Source of the DNA: Nodosilinea sp. PGN35
GTDB taxonomy: Bacteria > Cyanobacteriota > Cyanobacteriia > Phormidesmidales > Phormidesmidaceae
Reading direction: 5' to 3'
Length of the DNA stretch: 64,000 nt
Assembly: GCF_029109325.1 (NCBI RefSeq)
Contig: NZ_JAQKQJ010000012.1
Coordinates: 1 to 64,000 of the forward strand
The notes under the pieces: generated by a model
The model's database searches: none
The model's input: only the letters and a program-made list of their open reading frames with translations
Told to the model about the DNA's origin: nothing
Translations under genes and position numbers: made by a program
Shown: positions 25,578 through 34,104 of the stretch, in pieces
Position numbering within the stretch: position 1 is the first letter of the stretch
Layout of the letters: every line of letters starts with the position of its first letter

Positions 25578-27344
25578 CTAGCGAGCCCTGGGTTGAATGC
25601 CTCCCCGGCGGAGCGCGCAGAACAGGGCTTCGGGGCGATGTCCGCGCAGCCAGTAGGTTTCCATTTCGCCCCGGCCCTTGATGGCAATGCTGCCCCGCCG
25701 CTCGAATTGGTAGCTGTCTTTGAGTCGCTCGTAGGTGGCGGCGGTGACCTGAATCTGGCCTGGCTCGCTAGACGCCTCCATCCGGCTGGCGACGTTGACC
25801 GCATCGCCCCAGAGATCGTAAATAAATTTCTTGGTGCCAATGACCCCGGCCACCACCACGCCAGTATTGATGCCAATACGAATTTCCAGCGGTTCCCCCG
25901 ACTCAGCCTGAAAGGAGGCCGTGACCTGCTGCATGGCCAGGGCCATTTCGGCGATCGCCTCCGCGTGATCGTCTCGCGGGGTCGGCAGCCCCGCCGCCAC
26001 CATATAGGCATCGCCAATGGTTTTGATTTTTTCTAAATCGAGCTGTTCGGCCAGACTGTCGAAGGCCGAAAAAATTTGGTTGAGCAGAGCGACGAGCTTG
26101 ATGGGCGACAGGTGGTGCGACAGGCTGGTGAAACCGACAATGTCGGCGAACAGAATCGTCACCTCATCGAAGTGCTGGGGAATGGACGCCTTGGTCTGCA
26201 TCAGCTCGCCAGCGATCGCAGCGGGCAGAATGTTGAGCAAAAGCTGCTCAGCCTTTTGCTGTTCCTGGGCTACCTTCTCATTGCTGATTTGCAGCTCCCC
26301 CAGCATGTCGTTAATCTGGTTGCCCAGGTCGCTCAGCTCATCGCTGCCCTGCGCCGGCACCCGCTGGCTGAGGTCGTTAGAGCGGCCAATGTGCTGTACC
26401 TGCTGGCTGAGTCCCAGCAGCCGACGCAGAATTACGCGGTCTAGCAGCAGCAGCATACCGCCGGTAAAGGCCAGACACGAGCCCAACAGCGACCAGCCGA
26501 GGTAGTGGCGGCTCACCTGCCCCTGCCGATAGATATCGCGGGGTAGTTTGACCTCCAGCAGCGCCTGGGGAATGCCGTAGAGGTCGGGCCAGAGGGTGTA
26601 GCCTGCCAGGGTGTTGGCGTCCTGGGGGCGGATCAGGGTGGGCCTTGCCGCCGGGTCGCCATCTGCCTCGAGGGTGGCGAGAACGGGGCGCAGCGTCTCC
26701 GGCAGGGCGGCTGGGGTGACGGGATGGAGCTGGAGGTTGAGCCGGGTGCGCTGGGCCAGAGATTCTACAACGCCAGGACTAAGGGTACGCCCCATGAGCA
26801 GCGCACCCCGGGCGGGGCCGGTGGCATCGCTGCGCAAAATTGGCTCCACAATCACCAGCATCAGGTCGCCTTCCACCACCATCAACCCCTGGTGGTGGAA
26901 GGCCAGGTGCTCAAACTGCATCAGCGGGCTAGTCGGGGTCAGCTGCTGAACCAGGCCGGGGGGCAGGGGCAAAAAGGTGCGGTTGATTAGGTCGTAGCCC
27001 GTGCCGTAGACGATGTCACCGTCGAGGTTGACGAAGGCCACCAGGTTGAGCTGAAGGCTCTCGAAGGCGTACTTGCTGAGGTTCGATTCAACGTAGTTGG
27101 CATTGCCGTCGCGAATAAAGGCGTAGGTGTCGTTCCAGGCGGCCCAGTCTTCGGTAAGGCTCTGGATCTGGGCCAGATCCCCCGCTAGCACCTCTTCGAC
27201 CCGTTGCAGGTTGCGCTGGGCATCTTGCCGCTCAAGGCGACCGTAGCTGCGCTGCAAAATGACGGAAAAACTGCCGTAGAGAATCGCCATCAGCCCCAGC
27301 AGGGGCAGTGTGGTCAGCAGCAGAGTTTTATGGCGCAGATTCAT
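25578..27344 (-). CDS. Membrane adenylate cyclase: CHASE4 - HAMP - class III catalytic domain
   Basis: A 588-residue sensor enzyme. A membrane segment (about 5-28) is followed by a CHASE4-like extracytoplasmic domain (RLERQDAQRNLQRVEEVL, LTEDWAAWNDTYAFI), a second membrane segment near 285-305, a HAMP region (LSQQVQHIGRSNDLSQRVPA) and a short coiled coil. The C-terminal cyclase has FADIVGFTSLS with metal-binding aspartates, LEKIKTIGDAYM, and YDLWGDAVNVASRMEA. The Lys in LEKIK and the Asp in YDLWGD are the residues that select ATP, so cAMP is the likely product. The start at 27344 (MNLRHKTLLLTTL) gives a normal anchor; 27398 would add a non-hydrophobic tail. Confidence 0.92.
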   Translation of the reverse strand: MNLRHKTLLLTTLPLLGLMAILYGSFSVILQRSYGRLERQDAQRNLQRVEEVLAGDLAQIQSLTEDWAAWNDTYAFIRDGNANYVESNLSKYAFESLQLNLVAFVNLDGDIVYGTGYDLINRTFLPLPPGLVQQLTPTSPLMQFEHLAFHHQGLMVVEGDLMLVIVEPILRSDATGPARGALLMGRTLSPGVVESLAQRTRLNLQLHPVTPAALPETLRPVLATLEADGDPAARPTLIRPQDANTLAGYTLWPDLYGIPQALLEVKLPRDIYRQGQVSRHYLGWSLLGSCLAFTGGMLLLLDRVILRRLLGLSQQVQHIGRSNDLSQRVPAQGSDELSDLGNQINDMLGELQISNEKVAQEQQKAEQLLLNILPAAIAGELMQTKASIPQHFDEVTILFADIVGFTSLSHHLSPIKLVALLNQIFSAFDSLAEQLDLEKIKTIGDAYMVAAGLPTPRDDHAEAIAEMALAMQQVTASFQAESGEPLEIRIGINTGVVVAGVIGTKKFIYDLWGDAVNVASRMEASSEPGQIQVTAATYERLKDSYQFERRGSIAIKGRGEMETYWLRGHRPEALFCALRRGGIQPRAR

Positions 27345-27375
27345 GGGGTGGGGCTGGTGGGGGGTGGCACCCCTC

Positions 27376-27394
27376 AAGGGTACCTGTAGGGTAC
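27376..27394. repeat. Short hairpin upstream of the cyclase gene
   Basis: GGGTACC at 27376-27382 pairs with GGTACCC at 27388-27394 around a 5-base loop. It lies 32 bases upstream of the cyclase start and may act in its leader. No function is known. Confidence 0.45.
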
Positions 27395-27609
27395 CCAAGG
27401 CCTATCACCACAGCGCTGTCCCTCACCATTGCTTTGAAAACCAGCGAGATTTTTCAGCGCTTTTATGAGGAGAGGGCGACAAGATATTGCCAACCATAAA
27501 GGAGACACCGCCCTGGGGGGCCAGCCTTTGAAGGGATGACAGCACAGACTTTCACCGCTGCGCAGTTCTCTGGGGTAGCGGCTTCGGTATTCAGTCGTTG
27601 GCCCACGCC

Positions 27610-28821
27610 CTACCCGTCGCGCTCGGTGCGCACCCAGGTCTTTTCGGGCTTGACTAAAAACTTGAAGTACAGCGGAATTTTGTTGAGTACGTAGAGGGGA
27701 ATGGCCAGCAGATCGGCGGGGGAGAGATCGCTGCGTCCGTAGCCAACCCAGGCCAGACTGACCCCAAGGCTGAGGGCCAGCAGCGCGCCGAGGGCAAGGT
27801 AGGCGGGCAGCCAGCTGAGCCCGGCTAGGGCCGCAGTCAGGGCCAGGGCGGCGATCGCCACGGTCGCCATCACCTGGAGCGAAAGCGGCAGCACCGCGAG
27901 CTCGAGGGCCAAAACCAGCAGGTCAACGCGTCCCTGGCGCAGGGCCTGACCCAGCAGCCGGGGGACGTACTCCCTCAGCACCTGAAGATGACCGTGCTCC
28001 CAGCGGGTGCGCTGGGTGGTGGCGGCCTGATTACCGCTGGGCAGCCGACTGGTGACCCAGGCGCTTTGGCAAAACCGAGGCCCGTAGCCAGCCAGGGCTA
28101 GATCGAGGCCCAGCTTCATGTCTTCGACGATGTGGCCGCTGGCAACACTGACGGCGGTGGCGGCATCCCAGGGTAGAGCGATACCGGTGCCGGTCAGCAG
28201 GCAGGGCTGACCCAGGCGGTAGAGCCCTAGGGGGCGCACCCAGTTCTTCACCTTAAAGGCAAAGGCTGAAATGCCGTCCTTGAGCCCCGGACTGGGAGAT
28301 TTTTCCATCAGATAGATGGCCTGGGCTGGACGCTGGGTGCGGTGGGCCTGGCTGGCTAAAGCGGCCAGGCTGTGGGGACGTAGATCGCAGTCAGCATCGA
28401 CAAAAACGACAACATCCGGTGGGTGAGTTTGCAGATGGCGCAGGCCAAAGTCAAGGGCATACCCCTTGCCCCGCTGGGTGAGATGGTGGCGCTCAACGGC
28501 GGTGGCTCCGGCCTGGCGGGCGACCTCGGCGGTGGTATCGGTGCAGTTGTCGGCGATGACTACTAGGCGATCGGCGGGGCGCAGCTGCGGCAGGACGGCC
28601 TCTAGGGTGGCGACAATCCCCTCGGCTTCGTTGTGGGCAGGGATCAGCACCGCCAGGGAGAGGTTGTCTGGCAGGGGAGGTTCAGCGGCCGGTTCAGCGG
28701 CGGGGGCAGTCCCCGGCAGGGCTCCCAGGCATTCGAGGGCAAAAAAAACTGAGGTGATCAGCAGCAGGAGCGGCAAAGCCGCGAGCAATACTGTGATCAG
28801 GCCACCTAGACTTGCGTTCAT
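27610..28821 (-). CDS. Membrane family 2 glycosyltransferase
   Basis: A 403-residue processive-type GT2. An N-terminal membrane segment (ITVLLAALPLLLLITSVFFA) is followed by the catalytic domain: AVLIPAHNEAEGIVATLE, the metal-binding VFVDADCD, the acceptor-site EDMKLGLDLA and the QxxRW-like TQRTRWEHG. Three or four C-terminal membrane segments follow (about 300-385). It would transfer a sugar from a nucleotide donor to a polysaccharide or lipid at the inner face of the membrane. The product is unknown, and no other exopolysaccharide genes are near. It lies downstream of the HAD phosphatase gene on the same strand. Confidence 0.88.
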   Translation of the reverse strand: MNASLGGLITVLLAALPLLLLITSVFFALECLGALPGTAPAAEPAAEPPLPDNLSLAVLIPAHNEAEGIVATLEAVLPQLRPADRLVVIADNCTDTTAEVARQAGATAVERHHLTQRGKGYALDFGLRHLQTHPPDVVVFVDADCDLRPHSLAALASQAHRTQRPAQAIYLMEKSPSPGLKDGISAFAFKVKNWVRPLGLYRLGQPCLLTGTGIALPWDAATAVSVASGHIVEDMKLGLDLALAGYGPRFCQSAWVTSRLPSGNQAATTQRTRWEHGHLQVLREYVPRLLGQALRQGRVDLLVLALELAVLPLSLQVMATVAIAALALTAALAGLSWLPAYLALGALLALSLGVSLAWVGYGRSDLSPADLLAIPLYVLNKIPLYFKFLVKPEKTWVRTERDG

Positions 28822-28998
28822 ATACTCCTAACCCATCCCGACTTAGTCATTGCTGCTAGGTTGCCCAGATGGCCGGGCTGTGGCGCTGGTCTGGGCTAGT
28901 AGGTACCCTAGCGGAACCTGGCCCGCCCCATGGACTTCCCTCGGGCGGGTTTACAAGAGCTTCAAACATCCATGTAGGCTGAATAGCCTTGGCCATTG

Positions 28999-29826
28999 TC
29001 ACAGCGGTGCCGCAGCCATAGCTGCGGCGACGGCCATGGCCCATCCCTCTGGGGCGGCGGCGGGGGCGATTGGCCAGCCCCGGTCGGCCAGGAGGGGATG
29101 GGGGCCGTGGGCCCCGGGGAGCACAATGGGGTAATCGACGTTGTCGAGCATGTCGAGGTCGTTGGGGCTGTTGCCCAACCCAATGGTCGTGACGGTCGCT
29201 ATGTCGGGGTTAGCAACCCGGTAGAGCTGTACGAGCTGGTGAACCGCTGGCCCTTTGCCGGCCCCAGCCCCAATTAGATGGGAGAAGCGATCGCCAATCA
29301 CCACCCGAAATCCCATGGCCTCAACGGCGGCGCGCAGCCGCTCGGGGGGCACGTTTTTGGGCGTCATGAAGGGTTCGGTAAACTCGCGAGCTTTGGCCTG
29401 CTTGGCTTCCTCCGGCGACAGCCCGGTGAGCTGTACCACCTGATCTACGGTCCAGTCGCCAAAGCCCTTGAGGGGACGGCCCAGATCCTGGGCGATCGCC
29501 TTGAGTCCGGCCCTGGCGGTGACGTAGTTGCAGCCCAGTTGCAGAATGCGGTAACCGTCTCTATCGTCGCCCGGTGGCAGGGCAAAGCGCGTGGGGACGG
29601 TGGGCAGGTAAATGGCGCTGCCGTTTTCGACTACAAAGGGGTCACGCAGCCCGATGTCGTGGCGCAGCTGGGCCACTTCCTGGCGGGTTTTGCTGGTGAC
29701 TGGCACCACGGGAATACCCTGCTCAGTCAACTGGGCCAGGGTGGGTAGAGCGGCCTGGTAGGCGTAGGTTTCGCCGTTGAGCAGAGTGCCGTCGAGGTCG
29801 GTAAAGATTATGCAGGCCATAGACAT
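28999..29826 (-). CDS. HAD-IIB phosphatase, mannosyl-3-phosphoglycerate phosphatase family
   Basis: A 275-residue HAD hydrolase with a C2B cap. IIFTDLDGTLLNG near the start has the nucleophile and acid aspartates. PVTSKTRQEVAQL, PFVVENGSAIYLP and the late IGLGNSPNDLDMLDNVDYP (motif IV aspartates) follow, all as in the MpgP/YedP family. Members remove phosphate from mannosyl- or glucosyl-3-phosphoglycerate in compatible-solute synthesis. Two ATGs (29826 and 29820) are equally plausible starts. The same-strand GT2 gene downstream is 177 bases away and is a processive membrane enzyme, so it is not the obvious synthase partner. The substrate is inference. Confidence 0.82.
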   Translation of the reverse strand: MSMACIIFTDLDGTLLNGETYAYQAALPTLAQLTEQGIPVVPVTSKTRQEVAQLRHDIGLRDPFVVENGSAIYLPTVPTRFALPPGDDRDGYRILQLGCNYVTARAGLKAIAQDLGRPLKGFGDWTVDQVVQLTGLSPEEAKQAKAREFTEPFMTPKNVPPERLRAAVEAMGFRVVIGDRFSHLIGAGAGKGPAVHQLVQLYRVANPDIATVTTIGLGNSPNDLDMLDNVDYPIVLPGAHGPHPLLADRGWPIAPAAAPEGWAMAVAAAMAAAPL

Positions 29827-30055
29827 AACGGGGTAGGCGTTACGGAGGGAACAGGGATAGCCATCCAAAGCCTACCGCAAGTGCTGCCATTGCCCCCGGT
29901 GTTTTGGCTACAGGGCCGCCGCGATCGCCTCGGCTTTCTAAAGCAAGGGTGAGACAATGGATCTACGACTTTTCCTTGGGGCGCTCTAGGGATAATCTGT
30001 TAGGGCCTTGGCTCCACGGTTAAGGCTCTGCTGTTCGCACCTCGACGAGTGTTGT

Positions 30056-30502
30056 ATGGAGTTTAGAACCCCTGGCCAGGCGGCGGTCTACCATCGTATT
30101 TTGCCCTGGATGCATGAGCTATTTGGCGAAGCGCTGGTGGTGTTTGAGGATGAACCCCTCTTTATTGTCAATCTCGGGTCGGCGGTGGCCTCGACCCGAG
30201 TGGTGCCGTGGCACGATCACGAAAGTCTGATTACTACGCGGGCCTACGTGGTCACCGCCATTGACCTTACCCCCGAACTCAGCTACTACCTGCTGCGGGA
30301 AAACAACGGCATCTACTTTGGCCGCTTTGCCTACGATGCCGAAGATGACATTGTGTTTGAACACAGTTTGGTGGGCGAAACCTGCGATCGCCTGGAGCTG
30401 AACCACTCAGTCACCACCGTCATTCGCATTGCCGACAGCTACGACGACGAAATTGTGGCCCGCTGGGGGGGGCAGCGGGCCCTCGATCGCTGGGCCTCTT
30501 GA
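30056..30502 (+). CDS. Conserved cyanobacterial protein with YbjN-like fold
   Basis: A 148-residue soluble protein. MEFRTPGQAAVYHRILPWM at the start, ITTRAYVVTAIDLTPEL in the middle and DSYDDEIVARWGGQRALDR at the end match a strongly conserved cyanobacterial family, which I recall as YbjN/CesT-chaperone-like. ATG at 30056 is chosen because the conserved block starts there. The fold is thought to bind peptides or act as a small chaperone, but no role is established. It stands alone between divergent and downstream genes. Confidence 0.78.
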   Translation: MEFRTPGQAAVYHRILPWMHELFGEALVVFEDEPLFIVNLGSAVASTRVVPWHDHESLITTRAYVVTAIDLTPELSYYLLRENNGIYFGRFAYDAEDDIVFEHSLVGETCDRLELNHSVTTVIRIADSYDDEIVARWGGQRALDRWAS

Positions 30503-30600
30503 AAATTTCACGCTGGCCTGCGGCTTTCTTTGCAGAATGAGCTTTCATTGGGCCCATTTCGCGCTACAAAATAGCTTGACAATGCACCCCGGAGGTTGCC

Positions 30601-31410
30601 GTGGCTCGTCGCTGGATTTGGATAGGGTTGGGAGGCTTGCTAATGGTGCTGCTAGGTTTGGGGCTCAGCCCGGCCCAGGCCGCAGGCCCCCTACAACCTC
30701 AGCAGACCGTCAGCGGGCTACCGCCGATGCGTACCACGGCGGCGGCCACGCTCCAGCCCCTCAAAGCGGCTCAGCGAGGCCCTACCGATTTTGCCACCCC
30801 AGCGCCAGAGCTGGCTCAGGCCGCTCAGCCCCGTCAGGTGACGGCCCTGGCCGACCCCACCAACTACGGCGATCGCTTTCTCACCGATATCAACGGGCAA
30901 GTGGTGCGCAACGACTTTATTGCCGTGCTGCACGAGACCGTAGGGTCGGCCCAGAGTGCTCTCAACCTATTTCGTACCCGGCATCCCCGCGACCAGGACC
31001 AGGTCAGCTATCACGCCCTGATCGGTCGCGACGGCACGGTGTACTACATTGTGCCCCCCGAAAAGCGAGCCTTTGGAGCCGGCAACTCAGTATTTGATGG
31101 CCCCAACGGCCCGGAGACCGTGCGTACAAATGCGGCGTTTCCCCCATCGGTGAACAACTTTGCCTACCACGTGGCCCTGGAGACCCCCGGCGATGGCTTT
31201 AACAACCGTCGCAGCCACAGCGGTTATACCCAGGCTCAGTACGCCTCTTTGGCCTGGCTGCTGGCTCAAACCACCATCCCCGATCGCCGCATTACGACCC
31301 ACCAGGCGGTCGATCGCTCGGGCAACCGTATGGATCCCCGCAGCTTTAACGGACAGGTCATGTTTAGCCTGCTGCGGCAGTACCCCACCCGGAGCGGACT
31401 GTCGGGCTAA
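30601..31410 (+). CDS. N-acetylmuramoyl-L-alanine amidase (Amidase_2 family)
   Basis: A 269-residue exported enzyme that cuts the bond between MurNAc and the peptide stem in peptidoglycan. Residues 1-26 are a signal peptide (WIWIGLGGLLMVLLGLGLSPAQAA). The amidase domain runs from about residue 90: VLHETVGSA gives the first zinc histidine, VSYHALIGRDGTVYYIV the core, FAYHVALETPG, and TTHQAVDRSGNRMDPRSF the second histidine and the aspartate. The start is GTG at 30601 with GGAGG 7 bases upstream. A ligand-poor region of about 60 residues precedes the domain. Its products feed the AnmK recycling route coded at 10746. Confidence 0.92.
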   Translation: MARRWIWIGLGGLLMVLLGLGLSPAQAAGPLQPQQTVSGLPPMRTTAAATLQPLKAAQRGPTDFATPAPELAQAAQPRQVTALADPTNYGDRFLTDINGQVVRNDFIAVLHETVGSAQSALNLFRTRHPRDQDQVSYHALIGRDGTVYYIVPPEKRAFGAGNSVFDGPNGPETVRTNAAFPPSVNNFAYHVALETPGDGFNNRRSHSGYTQAQYASLAWLLAQTTIPDRRITTHQAVDRSGNRMDPRSFNGQVMFSLLRQYPTRSGLSG

Positions 31411-31502
31411 GCATGTTTCCACTGCATGTATGTTCACTAGAGACTGACGGGGCTGCCGGTGCAGCGGCCCAGCAGGCCGAGCCAGCGCCCTTGGCAAGGA
31501 TA

Positions 31503-31534
31503 CTCTTGAGGTGGGATGCTCTTGAGGTGGGATG
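31503..31534. repeat. Two tandem 16-bp units
   Basis: CTCTTGAGGTGGGATG is repeated exactly at 31503-31518 and 31519-31534, followed by a partial third start (CTCT). It lies between the amidase stop and the stop of the convergent lipoprotein gene. Confidence 0.85.
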
Positions 31535-31536
31535 CT

Positions 31537-32208
31537 CTAAGGGGCCGCGTCCATAAATACCACCATTTCGTTGATCGATAGATCGAGCACCGCTAGGTTG
31601 GGGTTTTTGCTGGCAAATAGCCCGTCGCCCATCACCGCCTGGTAGGCCTCGGGGTGCTGCGTCAGCGCCCGCTCCGAGGGGGCCAGCCGCAGCAACAGCG
31701 CGCCATCGTAGTGGTCTAGCTGGGTATCCTCCAGCACCAGGGTGCCGCCGTAGTCCCAGGCAAACCCGTAGAGTTCAAAGTCGCCCAGGGCAGCCTGTAG
31801 GGCGGCGTAGGGAACGCCTACTCCCAGCCCCTCAGGGGTTTGCCAAGCGGGGCCAAAGTCTTTGATCAGCCGTGGATGGATCTGAGCCGCATCCTGCCAG
31901 ACGACGGCCAACTGCTGGTCAGACCCCTCATTCACCACGGTGCCAGGTTCGGTCGTGCCCTCGCCCAGGGCAATGGGACCATCCCGGAGGGCGGCCTCGC
32001 CGTAGCGAGCGGCTAGATCGGCGCGGCTGGTTTGGGCAGTAATCGGGCCGACCCGCTCTCCCGGAATCACCAGAGCGTCGGTAGGCTGACTGGGCGCGGC
32101 GGGAATGTCGCTGGGGGGCTGAACCTCAGGCTGAACCCTCCACGGCTGACAGGCGGACAACGACACCAGGGTTAGCCCCAGAATTGTCTTGGTCAGTAAG
32201 CGTGTCAT
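31537..32208 (-). CDS. Predicted lipoprotein, function unknown
   Basis: A 223-residue protein with a lipoprotein signal: TRLLTKTILGLTLVSLSAC ends in the lipobox LSAC, so the mature protein starts at the cysteine and is lipid-anchored. The body (from about residue 45) has GERVGPITAQTSRADLAARYG, an arrangement seen in small beta-rich periplasmic proteins that compare a stored value with an expected one. I do not recognise a named family. The start at 32208 gives a proper signal; 32223 would add five residues. It lies 110 bases downstream of the response regulator on the same strand. Confidence 0.75.
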   Translation of the reverse strand: MTRLLTKTILGLTLVSLSACQPWRVQPEVQPPSDIPAAPSQPTDALVIPGERVGPITAQTSRADLAARYGEAALRDGPIALGEGTTEPGTVVNEGSDQQLAVVWQDAAQIHPRLIKDFGPAWQTPEGLGVGVPYAALQAALGDFELYGFAWDYGGTLVLEDTQLDHYDGALLLRLAPSERALTQHPEAYQAVMGDGLFASKNPNLAVLDLSINEMVVFMDAAP

Positions 32209-32318
32209 AGTCAACCGCGCCATAGTTTTTCACCCATCAAACGGCTCTAACCTCAGCCAGCGGGCCGGGCTATCTCGCTAGACAAGACCGGGGGCAACCC
32301 CGCCGGATCGATGGGCGG

Positions 32319-33005
32319 CTAGGGCACCAGGTGGTGGCTAATGGCGAACCGCAGCAGCTCAGAGCGATTGCTGGTTTCGGTTTTACGCAGCAGGCTGCTG
32401 ACGTATTTCTCAACGGTGCGGGGGCTTAAAAACAGGCGATCGCCAATCTGGGCGTTTGACAGCCCATCCGATAGCAGCGTGAGCACGTCCTGCTCCCGAG
32501 CGGTAAAGTCGGTCACTAAATCTGTGGGATCGGCGGCCCAGGGAGCGATCTCGTCGCTGACTTCGCTGGTCTGCATCGCCCGCTGCTGGGCGGTGGTCAG
32601 GGCCACCTGCTGAATCCACGCCGACTGAATCAGCTGCGATCGCTCCAGCAAATTTCGCACAATTGCCCCCAACTCCTGGAGCTCAAAGGGCTTGGGCAGG
32701 TAGAGGTCGCAGCCCAGCTGGTAGCCCCGAATTCGATCCTGGGTCTGGTTGTGGGCCGTCAGAAAAATTACCGGCAGCAGCCGAAAGGCGGGATACTGCC
32801 GCACCTTCTGCACCAGGGCAAAGCCGTCGAGGCCGGGCATGCCAATGTCGGTGATGATGAGCTGGGGCTGGTGGCTGAACACCTGGCTCAGCGCCATTTC
32901 ACCGTGGCTAGCCATCAGCACGGAGTAGCCCTCAAGCTCAAGGTAGTCGCACAGCGAAAGGCGAGTGCCCTCGTCGTCTTCCGCAATCAAGATGGTGAGC
33001 GGCAT
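32319..33005 (-). CDS. NarL/LuxR-type response regulator
   Basis: A 228-residue two-component regulator. The receiver (1-120) has the acidic pair EDDEG, the phosphorylated aspartate in ITDIGMPG (about residue 53), LTAHNQ and the lysine in LPKPFE. The C-terminal helix-turn-helix (about 165-228) has FTAREQDVLTLLSDGLSNAQIG and SPRTVEKYVSSLLRKT. The layout is like cyanobacterial and plastid Ycf29. No histidine kinase lies next to it, so its partner is elsewhere. The start codon at 33005 is directly before the domain. Confidence 0.92.
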   Translation of the reverse strand: MPLTILIAEDDEGTRLSLCDYLELEGYSVLMASHGEMALSQVFSHQPQLIITDIGMPGLDGFALVQKVRQYPAFRLLPVIFLTAHNQTQDRIRGYQLGCDLYLPKPFELQELGAIVRNLLERSQLIQSAWIQQVALTTAQQRAMQTSEVSDEIAPWAADPTDLVTDFTAREQDVLTLLSDGLSNAQIGDRLFLSPRTVEKYVSSLLRKTETSNRSELLRFAISHHLVP

Positions 33006-33221
33006 AGCGTTCTACCCGATCTAAGGCTTCAAAATAGGCAGATTCTTCCACAGCCTACGGCCATGACCTAGACCTTGACGCGCAGCCGAGCCTGAACCCC
33101 CACCCCCTAAGCCTAAACGAGAAAATAGGGACTCGGTTTATTTGTTGCTGAAGTTAAAGTCCTGTGAAGTAGACACTCCGCAGTTGTTAATAAAGGCCCA
33201 GACCGCCGGTAGTCGAAACAT

Positions 33222-33983
33222 CTAGCCCAGGCGGTAGCCAAAGCCCCGCACGGTTTTAAGGTACTGGGGATGGCTGGGGTCGACTTCAAGCTTCTCGCGA
33301 ATCCAGCGAATGTGCACGTCTACGGTTTTGTTGTCGCCCATAAAATCGTGTCCCCAGACCTGGTCGATGATCTGGTCGCGCGACCACACTCGCCGGGGCT
33401 GGGTCATGAACAGTTCTAAAATTCGAAATTCTTTGGGGGAAAGGCTGACCTCTTCACCCTTGAGAAAAACGCGGCACTCCTGGGGGTGGAGCAGGATGTC
33501 TTCAAACCTGAGGACGTTGTCTTTTTCAAGGTTGGCCTTCCCCCGCTGCCGTCGCAGCAGCGCCCGGCAGCGGGCCACCAATTCCCGCATGCCAAAGGGC
33601 TTGGTCAAGTAGTCGTCAGCCCCGATTTCAAGCCCTACCACCCGGTCGGTTTCGGTACCCTTGGCGCTCAGCACCAGAATGGGCACGTCAATGCCCTGGT
33701 GACGCAGCAGGCGGCAGAGGTCGAGCCCGTTCATGCCCGGCAGCATGAGGTCGAGTACCACAAGGTTGATCTCGGGCCGGTTGGTGCGGCTCGAAGCCGA
33801 CGTACCGCCCAGCATGTCGAGCGCCGTTAGACCGTCTGCGGCGATGAGAATGTCGAATCCTTCTTCGGCCAGGCCGAGGGCCACTGTTTCTCGAATCAGT
33901 TCTTCATCTTCCACAATCAGCACGCGCCCTAGGCCGACCCGGAGGTTGGGCTGAGCCTGGGGCGCTAGATCGACAGAATCCAT
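33222..33983 (-). CDS. OmpR/PhoB-type response regulator
   Basis: A 253-residue DNA-binding regulator. The receiver (about 18-135) has VEDEELIRE, the phosphorylated aspartate in VLDLMLPGMNGLD and the lysine in YLTKPFGM. The winged helix (about 155-253) has LSPKEFRILELFMTQPRRVWSRDQ and NKTVDVHIRWIREKLE, ending RGFGYRLG. The first 17 residues are an extension before the domain. The sequence is of the PhoB/SphR/NblR class rather than RpaA/RpaB, but I cannot pick one. It lies 216 bases upstream of the NarL-type gene on the same strand, with no kinase nearby. Confidence 0.88.
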   Translation of the reverse strand: MDSVDLAPQAQPNLRVGLGRVLIVEDEELIRETVALGLAEEGFDILIAADGLTALDMLGGTSASSRTNRPEINLVVLDLMLPGMNGLDLCRLLRHQGIDVPILVLSAKGTETDRVVGLEIGADDYLTKPFGMRELVARCRALLRRQRGKANLEKDNVLRFEDILLHPQECRVFLKGEEVSLSPKEFRILELFMTQPRRVWSRDQIIDQVWGHDFMGDNKTVDVHIRWIREKLEVDPSHPQYLKTVRGFGYRLG

Positions 33984-34104
33984 AGGAAAGGTCTAAAAAA
34001 CTGCTCATTAGCATCATATCAGCCCCCAGAGGGATGAACAGTTTGACAAAGCCTAAGACTTTGTAAACTCCGATGGCTAGGGGGTAGGCTAGCTGCGTCA
34101 GGGG

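Noticed and set aside
33222..33983. Calling this regulator NblR because nblA is in the window
   Set aside because: The OmpR/PhoB class is clear, but SphR, NblR and similar proteins cannot be separated by eye, and the genes are 17 kb apart.
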